From Sphingomonas liriopis (GTDB lineage Bacteria; Pseudomonadota; Alphaproteobacteria; Sphingomonadales; Sphingomonadaceae), in contig NZ_JAMLDY010000009.1 of NCBI RefSeq assembly GCF_024211255.1, positions 62,001 through 126,000 of the forward strand: a stretch of DNA of 64,000 nt, in the 5' to 3' direction. The translations under genes and the position numbers were made by a program. Shown here in pieces: positions 1-8,989 of the stretch. How positions within the stretch are numbered: the stretch's first letter is position 1; every line of letters begins with the position of its first letter. The notes beneath the pieces were generated by a model. The model did not search any database and was not told where the DNA came from. It saw nothing but the letters and a program-made list of their open reading frames with translations.

Positions 1-462
1 GGCGCCGCCCAGTACTTCCGCGACGCGCGCATCACCCCGATCTACGAAGGCACCAACGGCATCCAGGCCGCCGACCTCGTCGGCCGCAAGCTGTCCCTCG
101 ACAACGGCGGCGCCTTCGCTGCCTTGGTCGCCGACATGCGCGCCGAGGCGGCGCATCCCGACCTCGTCGCGCTGATCGACACGGTCGACGCGATCGCCCA
201 CCGCCTCGCCACCGCGGACGCCGACGACAGGCTCGCGGCGAGCTATCCGTTCCTGACGATGACCTCGGTCGCGGTCTGCGGCTGGCTGATGGAACGCGAG
301 GGCCGCTATGCGACGGGCGACGAGACGTTCGCGGTGGTCAAGCGCGCCGCGGTACGCTTCTACCTCGACCAGATCGTGCCCGAAGCGCTCGGGCTGAAGG
401 CGGCAGCGACCGCCAGCGCCGAGGTGCTGTACGCGGTGCCGGCAGAGGCATTCGCGGCATAA
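1..462 (+). CDS. acyl-CoA dehydrogenase, C-terminal part (5' end outside window)
   Basis: The open frame enters at base 1 and ends at TAA 460-462, leaving 153 residues. Near its start it reads ITPIYEGTNGIQ, the signature around the catalytic glutamate of acyl-CoA dehydrogenases (here Glu16 of the visible part), followed by a helical tail like the extra C-terminal domain of the large (about 590-residue) subfamily. These FAD enzymes take two hydrogens from an acyl-CoA thioester during beta-oxidation and pass the electrons to ETF. The substrate chain length cannot be judged from this fragment. The stop is followed directly by a palindromic repeat, so the gene probably ends its transcription unit. 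Confidence 0.88.
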   Translation, partial: GAAQYFRDARITPIYEGTNGIQAADLVGRKLSLDNGGAFAALVADMRAEAAHPDLVALIDTVDAIAHRLATADADDRLAASYPFLTMTSVAVCGWLMEREGRYATGDETFAVVKRAAVRFYLDQIVPEALGLKAAATASAEVLYAVPAEAFAA

Positions 463-465
463 ATT

Positions 466-598
466 CCTCCCCGGCACGGGGAGGGGGACCGCCAGCCGCA
501 GGCTGGTGGTGGAGGGGGGCTTTCCCAAATGGTATGCTATGGGGAAGCCCCCCTCCGTCACCGCTGCGCGGTGCCACCTCCCCGTCCCGGGGAGGAGT
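466..598. repeat. intergenic palindromic repeat, family A (CCCGGCACGGGGAGG type)
   Basis: Two arms (CCTCCCCGGCACGGGGAGG near 466-484 and CACCTCCCCGTCCCGGGGAGG near 581-598) flank an inner inverted pair built on GGGGGCTTCC and GGAAGCCCCC. Related copies lie at 4276-4400, 41793-41873 and, shortened, 46216-46263. This copy separates the acyl-CoA dehydrogenase from the acetyltransferase. It holds no convincing gene. Confidence 0.8.
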
Positions 599-619
599 TT
601 TGCCTCCCAAGGACCCACG

Positions 620-1438
620 ATGTTCGACCTCGACGCCTATCTCGCCCGTATCGGCCTGCCCGCGCGCGTCACGCCCGACGCGGAGGGGCTCGGCCGGCTC
701 CAGCGCGAACATCGCCTGTCGATCCCGTTCGAGAACCTCGACGTTCGCCTCGGCCGCGGCATCGCCATCGATTCGGCGGGCGTCTTCGCCAAGCTCGTCG
801 TCGCACGGCGCGGCGGCTATTGCTTCGAACACAACCGATTGTTCCTCGACGCGCTGGCCGCGCTCGGGTTTCAGGCGCGGCCGCTGCTCGCGCGCGTCTG
901 GCTCGGCGCGACGACGGTGCCGCCGCTCACCCATACGTTCAGCCTGGTGACGATCGACGGACAGGAATGGATCGCCGATGCGGGTTTCGGCGCCAGCTAT
1001 GCCCCCGTCCTGCCGCTCGTCGAGGGTGCCGAAGCGCAGGCGCCCGACGGCGCCCGCTTTCGCTTGCGCCGCGATGCGGACCACGGCTGGATGCTCGAAC
1101 GCGACGGCGATGCCGGTTCGACCGACGGGCGCGGCGCGGGCGCCGGCTGGCAACCGCAATACAGTTTCCACGAGACGCCGGTGTTCGACGCCGACCTCGC
1201 GCTGTCCAATCACTGGACCTCCACCGCGCCCGACAGCCGCTTCACGCAGCTGACCATCGCCAGCATCGTCCTGCCGCACGGCCTCGCCGGCCTCACCGAC
1301 CGCCGCTACCACCGCCGTGCCGGCGACGCGACGACGGTCGCGGAGATCACCGATCCGCGCGTCTATCGCATGCGCCTGTCGCTGATGTTCGGCATCGACC
1401 TCACCGCAGACGAGATCGCGACACTGGGCCTGTTCTAG
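620..1438 (+). CDS. nat: arylamine N-acetyltransferase
   Basis: The 272-residue protein has the whole catalytic triad of the arylamine N-acetyltransferase family. Cys68 lies in RRGGYCFEHN, His105 in THTFSLV and Asp120 in IADAGFGA, at spacings typical of the family. These cytosolic enzymes move an acetyl group from acetyl-CoA to arylamines and hydrazines through a cysteine thioester. The start at ATG 620 (MFDLDAYLARIG) matches the usual N-terminus; an upstream in-frame ATG would read through the preceding palindromic repeat and is unlikely. The length is normal (about 270-280 residues). The natural substrate is unknown for most family members and cannot be deduced here. Confidence 0.93.
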   Translation: MFDLDAYLARIGLPARVTPDAEGLGRLQREHRLSIPFENLDVRLGRGIAIDSAGVFAKLVVARRGGYCFEHNRLFLDALAALGFQARPLLARVWLGATTVPPLTHTFSLVTIDGQEWIADAGFGASYAPVLPLVEGAEAQAPDGARFRLRRDADHGWMLERDGDAGSTDGRGAGAGWQPQYSFHETPVFDADLALSNHWTSTAPDSRFTQLTIASIVLPHGLAGLTDRRYHRRAGDATTVAEITDPRVYRMRLSLMFGIDLTADEIATLGLF

Positions 1439-1460
1439 GGCGGAATGCCCCGCTTCCACC

Positions 1461-1528
1461 CGTTCGCCCCGAGCCTGTCGAAGGGCAGGTGAGACTCACT
1501 CGTACTTCGACAGGCTCAGCGCGAACGG
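1461..1528. repeat. intergenic palindromic repeat, family B (CTTCGACAGGCTCAG type)
   Basis: The inverted arms GTTCGCCCCGAGCCTGTCGA and its partner ending CTTCGACAGGCTCAG-CGCGAACGG lie between the convergent acetyltransferase and GntR genes, where the hairpin could help end both transcripts. Other copies are near 36165-36205, 36416-36465, 63544-63572 and 63618-63722. The outer GTTCGC/GCGAAC arms make it a long, near-perfect hairpin. Confidence 0.8.
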
Positions 1529-1575
1529 AATGGATAAGTCTTTACCGTAGAAGAAGATTGGTCCGCGTGAAAACC

Positions 1576-1932
1576 TTACGCCCGCTCGCGCTCCAGCAGG
1601 TCGGCGGCGTCGAGGCCGAGCAGCTCGATATACCCCCGGATGCGCGGCCATTGCGTCTCGACGAAGTTCGCCCGTTCCGCCGCGCGCAGCTTTTCGGACG
1701 CGCCGGGCAGCACGAACATGCCGACGCCGCGTCGCACCTCGACATAGCCGTCGTCCTGAAAGCTCTGGTACGCCTTGGCGACGGTCAGCGGGTTGGCGCC
1801 GTGTTCCGCCGCGAAGGCGCGCACCGAGGGAAGCTGGTCGCCCGCGCGGTAATCGCCGCGCAGGATGCCGGCGGCGATGGTGCCACGCAGCCGGATATAG
1901 ACCGGGCTGTCCTCGGTGCTCAATGCTGTCAT
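1576..1932 (-). CDS. GntR-family transcriptional regulator, YtrA-like short type
   Basis: This 118-residue protein consists of an N-terminal GntR winged helix (residues about 10-78, containing YIRLRGTIAAGIL, GDQLPSVRAFAAE and NPLTVAKAYQSFQDDGYVEVRRGVGMFV) and a short helical tail. That layout, without a ligand-binding domain of the FadR or HutC kind, is the YtrA subfamily, whose members usually repress a neighbouring ABC transporter or membrane protein operon. No such transporter adjoins it here: the next gene on the same strand is a nitroreductase about 60 bp upstream of its start. The target is therefore unknown. The family call is secure. Confidence 0.9.
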   Translation of the reverse strand: MTALSTEDSPVYIRLRGTIAAGILRGDYRAGDQLPSVRAFAAEHGANPLTVAKAYQSFQDDGYVEVRRGVGMFVLPGASEKLRAAERANFVETQWPRIRGYIELLGLDAADLLERERA

Positions 1933-1993
1933 GCTGGTTTAATACAGCAACGGACGAAAAGGTCCATGGCCTGACGAACGGTCGATCTCCGAC

Positions 1994-2563
1994 TTAGGGC
2001 CAATACGAGACGATCCGTGCCATGTCCGGGCGGGGCCGTTCGTCGAGCGGCCGGCCGGGGGTGCCGAGAAACATGAAACCGGCGATCCGCTCGGGCGCCG
2101 CGCCGAACGAATCGCGCACCGTTTCCGAAAAGGCGGGCCAGCCGGTCAGCCAGCCGCCCGCGAACCCCATCGCATGCGCGGCGTGGAGCAGGTTCATTGC
2201 CGCCGCGCCCACCGACAATTCCTGTTCCCACAGCGGGATATGGCTGGTCGTCACCGGCGAGGACAGCACGACGACCAGCGCCGGCGCCTGCCGCGCGAAC
2301 TGGTCGAGCGAGTCGATCTCGGCGCGCGCCGCCTGCGGCCGTTCGGCGCGATAGGCATCGACGATCAGCTGCGACAGCCGATCGCGGTCGTCGACCACGA
2401 CGAAGCGCCACGGCGCGAGCTTGCCGTGATCGGGGGTGCGCGCGGCGATCCCCAGCATCTGCGCCAGCTGGTCCGCATCGGGTCCCGGCGCGACCAGATC
2501 GCGCGGCTTGCCCGAGCGGCGCGTGGCGAGCAGCGAAAGCGGCGTGGTGGTGTCGTTGAACAT
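1994..2563 (-). CDS. nitroreductase family protein (YdjA-like)
   Basis: The 189-residue protein starts FNDTTTPLSLLATRRSGKPR, the FMN-phosphate-binding arginine and serine region of the nitroreductase fold, and goes on with ARTPDHGKLAPWRFVVV and GAAAMNLLHAAHAMGFAGGWLTG. The short length and the xRRSxKPR start fit the minimal YdjA-like subgroup of homodimeric FMN oxidoreductases using NAD(P)H. The start at 2563 follows the family N-terminus; an in-frame ATG at 2575 would add four residues, and neither has a clear ribosome-binding site. The physiological substrate is unknown. It may share a promoter with the downstream GntR gene on the same strand. Confidence 0.87.
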   Translation of the reverse strand: MFNDTTTPLSLLATRRSGKPRDLVAPGPDADQLAQMLGIAARTPDHGKLAPWRFVVVDDRDRLSQLIVDAYRAERPQAARAEIDSLDQFARQAPALVVVLSSPVTTSHIPLWEQELSVGAAAMNLLHAAHAMGFAGGWLTGWPAFSETVRDSFGAAPERIAGFMFLGTPGRPLDERPRPDMARIVSYWP

Positions 2564-2679
2564 GGACGCGCACATAGGCGGCGTGCGCCGATATTTACAG
2601 CCGGGGATGAGCCGCTACGGTGCCCGGCATCCGCCGCCCGACGGGTGTGCGACATAATCGGCTGGAGAGAAAAAACCTT

Positions 2680-4272
2680 ATGGCCAATGTATCGGCGAGC
2701 GGAGGCGGCGTACCGGCCCACGCGCGCACCGTCCTCGGACACCCGCTAGGGCTGTTCATGCTGTTCTTTGCGGAGATGTGGGAGCGGTTTTCCTATTACG
2801 GGATGCGCGCCATCCTGGTCTTCTACCTCACCAAGCATTTCCTGTTCGGCGAACAGCCCGCCTTCGCGATCTACGGCGCCTATACCTCGCTCGTCTACAT
2901 CACGCCGATCATCGGCGGCTATATCGCCGACCGCTATCTGGGACCGCGCAAAGCGGTGCTGGCGGGCGGCGTGTTGATCACCATCGGCCATCTGCTGATC
3001 GCCGCGGTCGAGGCGCCGCAGGGCGTGCAGGGCAGCGCCCTGAACGGCTTCTACCTCGCACTCGCCTTCATCATCGTCGGCACCGGGTTCCTGAAGGCCA
3101 ATATCTCGGTGCTGGTCGGCAAGCTCTACCGCCGCGACGACACCCGTCGCGACGGCGCCTTCTCGATCTTCTACATGGGGATCAATACCGGCGCGTTCCT
3201 CGGCCCGCTGCTGATCGGCTATCTCGGCGAGCGGATGGGCTGGTCGTACGGCTTCGGCGCCGCCGGGATCGGCATGGCGCTCGGCCTCGTCGTCTTCGTG
3301 CTGTTCCGGCGCGAGCTGTACGACGTCGGCGAACCGCCGGTGCCCGCGACGCTCAAGGCGCGCACGCCGATCGGCCTGCCGGTCGAATGGGCGATCTATG
3401 CCGGCGCGGGCGTGATGATCCTGCTGTCGTGGTGGCTGGTGCGCAACCAGGGCGCGGTCGGCACGCTGCTGATCGCCGGGTCGGCGCTGACCATCGGCTA
3501 TATCCTGATGACCGCCTTCCGCCGCCTGCCCAGGGTCGAGCGGCACCGCATCTTCGCCGCCCTGTTCCTGATCGCGTTGTCGCCCTTGTTCTGGGCCTTG
3601 TTCGAACAGGCGGGCTCGTCGCTCAACCTCTACACCGACCAGTCGGTCGACCGCAGCGTCTTCGGCTGGGTGATGCCGGCATCGTGGTTCCAGTCGGTCA
3701 ATTCCTTCTTCATCATCACGCTGGCGCCGCTGTTCGGCCTGCTGTGGACCGCGATGGGCAAGCGCGGGATCGAACCGTCGGCGCCGTTCAAGTTCGGCAT
3801 CGGCCTCGTCCTCGTCGGTGCGGGCTTCTTCGCGCTGATCCTCGGCGCGCCGGCCACCGGGCTGACCCCGGCGATCTTCGTCATCCTGCTCTACATGCTG
3901 CATTCGATGGGCGAATTGTGCTTCTCGCCGATCGGCCTGTCGTCGATGACGCGCCTGTCGGTGGCGAGCATGACCGGGCTGATGATGGGCACCTGGTTCC
4001 TCGCCACCGCGGCGGGCAATTTCATCGCTAGCCTGATCGCGCAGGCTACGGGGGGCGAAGGTGCTGGCCCGGCGCAGGTACTCGCGGTCTACGGCCGGAT
4101 CGGCTGGTTCGCGATGGGCGTCGGGGTCGTCGTGCTGGTGCTCGCGCCGTTCGTCACGAAGCTGATGCACCTCGACACGATCGGCGAACCCGACCACGCG
4201 CTGGCGGGGGAGCATGCGATCGGCGAGCCTGCGGCGGCGGGTGTGGACACGCGAAGCGAGCGCAGACCCTAA
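2680..4272 (+). CDS. POT/PTR-family proton-dependent oligopeptide transporter
   Basis: This 530-residue inner-membrane protein is a proton-coupled oligopeptide transporter of the major facilitator superfamily. The family ExxER motif (EMWERFSYYGMR, Glu32, Glu35, Arg36) is in the first membrane helix, and FLKANISVLVG and FYMGINTGAFLGPLLIGYLGE are the two PTR2 signature regions. About 14 hydrophobic segments follow to residue about 500. ATG 2680 follows GGAGAG and gives the usual short cytosolic N-terminus. It imports di- and tripeptides driven by the proton gradient. A family A repeat separates it from the convergent symporter gene. Confidence 0.94.
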   Translation: MANVSASGGGVPAHARTVLGHPLGLFMLFFAEMWERFSYYGMRAILVFYLTKHFLFGEQPAFAIYGAYTSLVYITPIIGGYIADRYLGPRKAVLAGGVLITIGHLLIAAVEAPQGVQGSALNGFYLALAFIIVGTGFLKANISVLVGKLYRRDDTRRDGAFSIFYMGINTGAFLGPLLIGYLGERMGWSYGFGAAGIGMALGLVVFVLFRRELYDVGEPPVPATLKARTPIGLPVEWAIYAGAGVMILLSWWLVRNQGAVGTLLIAGSALTIGYILMTAFRRLPRVERHRIFAALFLIALSPLFWALFEQAGSSLNLYTDQSVDRSVFGWVMPASWFQSVNSFFIITLAPLFGLLWTAMGKRGIEPSAPFKFGIGLVLVGAGFFALILGAPATGLTPAIFVILLYMLHSMGELCFSPIGLSSMTRLSVASMTGLMMGTWFLATAAGNFIASLIAQATGGEGAGPAQVLAVYGRIGWFAMGVGVVVLVLAPFVTKLMHLDTIGEPDHALAGEHAIGEPAAAGVDTRSERRP

Positions 4273-4275
4273 ACT

Positions 4276-4400
4276 CCTCCCCGGCACGGGGAGGTGGCAG
4301 CCGCAGGCTGACGGAGGGGGGCTTCCACGCAATGCATCGCCTGAGGAAGCCCCCCTCCACCACCGCTGCGCGGCGGTCCCCCTCCCCGTGCCGGGGAGGA
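4276..4400. repeat. intergenic palindromic repeat, family A
   Basis: A full copy with both CTCCCCGGCACGGGGAGG arms and the inner GGGGGCTTCC/GGAAGCCCCC pair fills the gap between the convergent peptide transporter and symporter genes. It lies one base short of the symporter stop codon, so it probably also acts as a two-way transcription terminator. This is an inference from position and hairpin potential. Confidence 0.8.
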
Positions 4401-4401
4401 T

Positions 4402-5622
4402 CTAGTCCCGCCGTCCCACCACGCTGGTCACCGCGACGTCCATCGTTACATTCCCCACCGTCCGGAACAGGTCCGGCACCGTCTCCACCGCGACCAGCAG
4501 CCCCAGCGCCTCGATCGGCACGCCCATCGCGAACGCCACCGGCGCGACGCTGGCGAAGAAGCTGATCGTGCCGGGCAGCGACACCGACCCCATCGTCGTG
4601 ATCGCCGCGGTCGCCACGCCGGCCGCGAGCTGCCCCGGCCCGATCGGCACCCCCAGCCAGTGCGCGACGTACAGTGCCACGGCGAGGTTCATCGCTGGGC
4701 TCGTCGCGCGAAAGATCGCCACCGCCACCGGCAGCACGATCCCCGCGGTCGCCGGCGCGACGCCGATCTCGCCCGATCCCTTGAGCATCGCCGGCAAGGA
4801 CGCGAGCGACGACTGCGTGCTGATCGCCACCGCCTGCGCCGGCGCCACCGCCTTCGCGAATTTGCGCAGCGGCACCCCGCCCGCGAACCGCGCCACCGGA
4901 TAACCCGCCAGCAGCACGATGAAGCCGATCGCCGACACCATCACGATATAGTGGACGAGCGCCCCGAACGCCGCCGCTCCGGTGCGCGCGCCGACCCCGT
5001 ATGCCAGCGCGAAGATCCCGATCGGCGCGAGCTTCAGCACCCAGCCGATGATGACCAGCATCGCATCGACGATCGCCTGGAACAGGTCGGTCAGCCGTTT
5101 GCGCGGCGCCTCCTCCAGCCGCGTGATCGCAAAGGCGAAGGCGAGCGTGAACACGGTCAGCGGCAGGAACGCATCCCCCGCCGCCGCGCCGACGACGTTG
5201 GTCGGCACGATCGAATTGAAGAAATCGGCGAGCGTCGGCACCTTGCCCAGCGGCGCCGCCCCAGTCAGCGCCCCGCGCAACGCCGCCGACCAGTCCGCGG
5301 GCAGCGGCCACAGGTCGAGGAGCAGCGGCATCACCGCCGCCGACATCAGCGTCGTGCACCACAGTACCACGACGAACAGCACGACGGCGCGCCCCGCGAT
5401 CCGCCCGGCGCGCGCGGCCTCCGCGGTCGCGGCGATGCCGGTGACCAGCAGCCCGACGATCAGCGGCACGATCACCATCTGCAACCCGTGCAGCCACGCC
5501 TCGCCGATCGGCTGCGTCACGCTGGTCGCCGCCAGCGCCCAATCCTTGTCCGCGGCCACCGCCACGATGCCCAATGCGATGCCGACGACGAGCGCCAGCA
5601 GAATACGTGTGGCTTGCGACAT
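4402..5622 (-). CDS. dicarboxylate/amino acid:cation symporter (DAACS family)
   Basis: The 406-residue membrane protein resembles the GltP/DctA family: a first helix LLALVVGIALGIV, a central stretch with LPLTVFTLAFAFAITRL, a re-entrant region with STQSSLASLPAMLKGSG, matching the conserved serine-rich hairpin of the family, and a last block MGSVSLPGTISFFASVAP containing the second hairpin. Such proteins import C4-dicarboxylates or acidic amino acids with protons or sodium. The start is ATG 5622 (MSQATRILLALV); the frame continues upstream, but that part has no membrane-protein character. It is divergent from glmM with only 58 bp between them. Substrate choice cannot be read from sequence alone. 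Confidence 0.9.
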   Translation of the reverse strand: MSQATRILLALVVGIALGIVAVAADKDWALAATSVTQPIGEAWLHGLQMVIVPLIVGLLVTGIAATAEAARAGRIAGRAVVLFVVVLWCTTLMSAAVMPLLLDLWPLPADWSAALRGALTGAAPLGKVPTLADFFNSIVPTNVVGAAAGDAFLPLTVFTLAFAFAITRLEEAPRKRLTDLFQAIVDAMLVIIGWVLKLAPIGIFALAYGVGARTGAAAFGALVHYIVMVSAIGFIVLLAGYPVARFAGGVPLRKFAKAVAPAQAVAISTQSSLASLPAMLKGSGEIGVAPATAGIVLPVAVAIFRATSPAMNLAVALYVAHWLGVPIGPGQLAAGVATAAITTMGSVSLPGTISFFASVAPVAFAMGVPIEALGLLVAVETVPDLFRTVGNVTMDVAVTSVVGRRD

Positions 5623-5680
5623 CGGGTTCCTTGCGCCAACGAACGGGGACGAGGCGGCATAGCGGAACGGAACGCGCGCG

Positions 5681-7021
5681 ATGGCAAGGAAATATTTCGG
5701 CACCGACGGGATTCGCGGCGCGACCAACGCGGGTGCGATGACCGCGAGCATGGCGATGAAGGTCGGCATGGCGGCCGGCGCCTATTTCCAGCGCGGCGAC
5801 CACAAGCACCGCGTGCTGATCGGCAAGGACACGCGCCTGTCGGGCTATATGCTCGAATCGGCGCTGGTCGCGGGCTTCACCAGCGTCGGCATGGACGTCA
5901 TCATGGTCGGCCCGCTGCCGACCCCGGCGATCGCGATGCTGACCCAGTCGATGCGCGCAGACATCGGCGTGATGATCTCCGCCAGCCACAATCCCTTCGC
6001 CGACAACGGCATCAAATTGTTCGGTCCCGACGGCTACAAACTGTCCGACGAGGCCGAGCTGACGATCGAGCAATTGATCGAAAGCGACGTCCCGCTCGCC
6101 CCCTCGGCGCAGATCGGCCGCGCGCGCCGCATCGACGACGCGCAGGGTCGCTACATCCACTTCGCCAAGGCGACCTTCCCCGAAAACCTGCGCCTCGACG
6201 GCCTGCGCGTGGTGATCGATTGCGCCAACGGCGCCGCGTACAAGGTCGCGCCCTCCGCTTTGTGGGAACTCGGCGCCGACGTCGTCGCGATCGGCGTCAC
6301 GCCGAACGGCACCAACATCAACGACGGCGTCGGCTCGACCGCGCCGCAGACGCTGTCGGAAACGGTCGTCGCGGCGGGTGCCGATATCGGCATCGCGCTC
6401 GATGGCGACGCCGACCGGCTCATCATCGTCGACGAACAGGGCAAGGTGGTCGACGGCGACCAGCTGATGGCGACGATCGCCGCCGGCTGGGCGCGCGCCG
6501 GGCGGCTGGCGGGCGGCGGGCTGGTCGCGACGGTCATGTCCAACCTCGGCCTCGAACGCCATCTGTCGGCGCAGGGGCTGGGCCTTGTCCGCACCGCGGT
6601 CGGCGACCGCTACGTCCTCGAAAAGATGCGCAGCTCGGGCTACAACGTCGGTGGCGAACAGTCGGGGCATATCATTCTGTCCGACTATGGCACTACCGGC
6701 GACGGCCTCGTCGCCGCGCTGCAGGTGCTCGCCGAGCTGAAGCGCGCCGGCGCGCCGGCGAGCGAGGTGCTCCACCGCTTCGAGCCGCTGCCGCAACTGC
6801 TCAAGAACGTCCGCTTCGCCGGCGGCGAGCCGCTGGAACACGAGGCGGTCAAGGCGACGATCGCCGCGGCCGAGGCGGAGCTGTCGGGCACCGGCCGCCT
6901 CGTCATCCGCCCGTCGGGCACCGAACCGGTGATCCGCGTGATGGCCGAAGGCGACGACGCGCGCCAGGTCGAGACCCTGGTCGATCGCATCTGCGACGCC
7001 GTGCGCCAGGCCGCCGCCTGA
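5681..7021 (+). CDS. glmM: phosphoglucosamine mutase
   Basis: GlmM converts glucosamine-6-phosphate to glucosamine-1-phosphate on the way to UDP-GlcNAc, the precursor of peptidoglycan and lipopolysaccharide. The 446-residue protein begins [11 protein letters not shown], carries the active-site serine loop SASHNP (the phosphorylated Ser is about residue 102), the magnesium loop DGDADR near residue 240 and the phosphate-binding loop [12 protein letters not shown] near the C-terminus. The GTDGIRG start and the length separate it from phosphomannomutase. Its stop overlaps the next gene's start (TGATG), suggesting translational coupling with the small DUF1272 protein. Confidence 0.97.
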   Translation: MARKYFGTDGIRGATNAGAMTASMAMKVGMAAGAYFQRGDHKHRVLIGKDTRLSGYMLESALVAGFTSVGMDVIMVGPLPTPAIAMLTQSMRADIGVMISASHNPFADNGIKLFGPDGYKLSDEAELTIEQLIESDVPLAPSAQIGRARRIDDAQGRYIHFAKATFPENLRLDGLRVVIDCANGAAYKVAPSALWELGADVVAIGVTPNGTNINDGVGSTAPQTLSETVVAAGADIGIALDGDADRLIIVDEQGKVVDGDQLMATIAAGWARAGRLAGGGLVATVMSNLGLERHLSAQGLGLVRTAVGDRYVLEKMRSSGYNVGGEQSGHIILSDYGTTGDGLVAALQVLAELKRAGAPASEVLHRFEPLPQLLKNVRFAGGEPLEHEAVKATIAAAEAELSGTGRLVIRPSGTEPVIRVMAEGDDARQVETLVDRICDAVRQAAA

Positions 7022-7245
7022 TGCTGGAGATGCGCCCCGACTGCGAGCGCTGCGGCGCCGACCTTCCCGCCGACGCGCCCGGCGCGTTCATCTGCAGCCA
7101 CGAATGCACCTTCTGCGCGGAATGCGCCGACGCGCTCGACGAACGCTGCCCCAATTGCGCCGGCGAACTCCTCGACCGCCCGACACGCGTGGGCAAGACG
7201 CTGAAGGCGAACCCCGCCTCGACGGAGCGGCGATTCCAGAGCTGA
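7021..7245 (+). CDS. DUF1272 small cysteine-rich (zinc-ribbon-like) protein
   Basis: The 74-residue protein is dominated by paired cysteines: CERCGADLPADAPGAFICSHECTFCAECADAL and CPNCAGEL, a pattern expected to bind zinc, as in DUF1272 proteins. Cys residues sit at about 8, 11, 24, 28, 31, 34, 43 and 46. Its ATG shares a base with the glmM stop, so the two are probably co-translated. No enzymatic motif is present and the family has no assigned role. The C-terminal third (VGKTLKANPASTERRFQS) is polar and probably flexible. Confidence 0.85.
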   Translation: MLEMRPDCERCGADLPADAPGAFICSHECTFCAECADALDERCPNCAGELLDRPTRVGKTLKANPASTERRFQS

Positions 7246-7255
7246 AGAAGAATAT

Positions 7256-7395
7256 TCGCGCGAAGACGCGAAGACGCAAAGATGGCGCGCCTGCGGCAGC
7301 TTTATATCTCCCAACAAGCCGTCTCCGATGCGGCACGAGGAGAGAGCTGCCGCAGCCACGAACGAAACCTCTTCGCGTCGTCGCGCCTTCGCGTG
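7256..7395. repeat. intergenic inverted repeat, family C (CGCGAAGACGCGAAG type)
   Basis: Arms GCGCGAAGACGCGAAGACGC (from about 7259) and CTTCGCGTCGTCGCGCCTTCGCG (to about 7395) enclose a short unrelated middle with CTGCGGCAGCTTTATATCTC. Similar units occur near 33318-33456, 36247-36391, 39463-39510, 39704-39736, 45336-45392, 46142-46175 and 53853-53992. The rest of the gap to thiD at 7554 shows no gene. Confidence 0.8.
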
Positions 7396-7553
7396 AATCA
7401 ACCTTCTGTCCTACACCCCCCGATCTATGGCATGGCCGCAAGCATGGCGTCCAAGACCAGCCACCCCCACCGCACCATCGAAACCGCACCCCCGCACACG
7501 GGGCGTTTCCGAACGCGACGTACCGTCCACTTCGTCCACTTCCGGCGCGAATC

Positions 7554-8333
7554 ATGATCCCCCGCGTGCTCATCGTCGCCGGGTCCGATTCGGGCGGCGG
7601 CGCCGGGATCCAGGCGGATATCAAGACCGTCACGATGCTCGGCGGCCACGCCATGACCGCGGTCACCGCGATCACCGCGCAGAACACGCTCGGCGTGCAG
7701 GCGGTGCATCCCGTCCCTACCGACATCGTCGTCGCGCAGATGCGCTCCTGCATCGATGATATCGGCGTCGACGCGGTTAAGATCGGCATGATCGGCTCGG
7801 CCGAAACCGCGCAGGCGGTCGCCGACGTGCTCGATACGCTCGACGTGCCGGTCGTCTTCGATCCGGTGATGGTCGCCACCAGCGGCTCCGTCCTCGCCGA
7901 CGCCGCGACGATCGCCGCGTTCGAACGGCTCATCCGCCGCGCCACGCTGGTCACGCCAAATCTGCCCGAACTCGCCGCGCTCGGCGGCGAGGCGGCGCTG
8001 CGGGCGAGCGGCGCGGCGCTGCTGGTCAAGGGCGGCCATGCCGAGGGCGATGTCGTCGAGGACCGGCTGGTCGCCGACGACGGCGCCATCACGATCTGGA
8101 CGCATCCGCGCATCGTCACCCGCCACAGCCACGGCACCGGCTGTACGCTCGCCAGCGGGATCGCCACCGGCCTCGCCGCCGGCCTGCCGCTCGCCGACGC
8201 GGTCGGGCGGGCCATCGCCTATGTGCAGGCGGCGCTTGCCGTCGCCCCCGGCCTGGGGGCAGGGCACGGGCCGATGGGGCATGCGCTCGGCCGCGTGCCG
8301 TTCGCCGATGGGAAGGCCGCATGCCCGGACTGA
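7554..8333 (+). CDS. thiD: bifunctional hydroxymethylpyrimidine kinase/phosphomethylpyrimidine kinase
   Basis: ThiD phosphorylates HMP and then HMP-phosphate to make the pyrimidine half of thiamine. The 259-residue protein has the ribokinase-fold start VLIVAGSDSGGGAGIQADIKT, the middle segment VVFDPVMVATSG, the LLVKGGHAEG strand and the anion-hole motif HGTGCTLASGIA, where the catalytic residue of this family lies. ATG 7554 gives the normal N-terminus; frame upstream of it runs through a repeat. The end overlaps the start of rnhB by 13 bases, so the two genes form an operon. Confidence 0.95.
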   Translation: MIPRVLIVAGSDSGGGAGIQADIKTVTMLGGHAMTAVTAITAQNTLGVQAVHPVPTDIVVAQMRSCIDDIGVDAVKIGMIGSAETAQAVADVLDTLDVPVVFDPVMVATSGSVLADAATIAAFERLIRRATLVTPNLPELAALGGEAALRASGAALLVKGGHAEGDVVEDRLVADDGAITIWTHPRIVTRHSHGTGCTLASGIATGLAAGLPLADAVGRAIAYVQAALAVAPGLGAGHGPMGHALGRVPFADGKAACPD

Positions 8334-8989
8334 AGCACGAGAAAGCCTGCCTGCCCCCCGTCGCCGGGGTGGACGAGGCCGGCCGCGGCCCCCTCGCCGG
8401 GCCGGTGGTCGCCGCCGCGGTGGTGCTGCCGGCCAAGGGCACGCCGCGCGGCATCGACGATTCGAAGAAGCTCTCGGCGTCCGAACGCGCGCGCCTGTGC
8501 GGACTGATCCAAAGCCGCGCCGTCTTCGGCATCGGCATCGTCGAGGCCGCGGAGATCGACACGCTCAACATCCATTGGGCGACGATGAAGGCGATGACGC
8601 TCGCGGTCGATGCACTGGTGGCGAAGCTCGGCTGCGATCCCGGCCATGTGCTGGTCGACGGCAACCGCCTGCCACGCTGGTCCTATCCGGCGACCGCGAT
8701 CGTCAGCGGCGACGCGCACAGCCTGTCGATCGCCGCCGCCTCGGTCGTCGCCAAGCATACCCGCGATACGCTGATGCTCGACCACGCCGCGGTCCATCCG
8801 CAATACCATTGGCATTCGAACAAGGGCTATGGCTGCAGGCACCATCTCGCCGCGCTGCTCGAGCACGGCCCGACCCCGATTCACCGGCGCAGCTTTGCCC
8901 CCGTCGCCGCCGCCTTCGCCCGAATCACGCCCGCCGCCGCCGATGGACCGCTGTTCGCGGCGGCCGACGTTCACCATTTTCGCGGATGA
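8321..8989 (+). CDS. rnhB: ribonuclease HII
   Basis: RNase HII nicks the RNA strand of RNA/DNA hybrids and removes ribonucleotides misinserted in DNA. The 222-residue protein carries the first two metal-binding acids in VAGVDEAGRGPLAGPVV (Asp18, Glu19), a third acidic residue in HVLVDGN and the family block ASVVAKHTRDTLM. It overlaps the end of thiD by 13 bases. It is slightly longer than typical at the C-terminus, which ends with AADVHHFRG. The stop is followed within 170 bp by ccrM, with a separate likely promoter region between them. Confidence 0.96.
   Translation: MPGLKHEKACLPPVAGVDEAGRGPLAGPVVAAAVVLPAKGTPRGIDDSKKLSASERARLCGLIQSRAVFGIGIVEAAEIDTLNIHWATMKAMTLAVDALVAKLGCDPGHVLVDGNRLPRWSYPATAIVSGDAHSLSIAAASVVAKHTRDTLMLDHAAVHPQYHWHSNKGYGCRHHLAALLEHGPTPIHRRSFAPVAAAFARITPAAADGPLFAAADVHHFRG

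Noticed and set aside
338..1459. Long open frame antisense to the arylamine N-acetyltransferase
   Set aside because: High-GC DNA gives long antisense frames; the protein is Arg- and Ala-rich with no domain, and the opposite strand has a complete enzyme with catalytic residues.
4154..6841. Very long open frame of 895 codons on the minus strand over symporter and glmM
   Set aside because: It is in the wrong frame for the symporter and antisense to glmM; composition is not protein-like.
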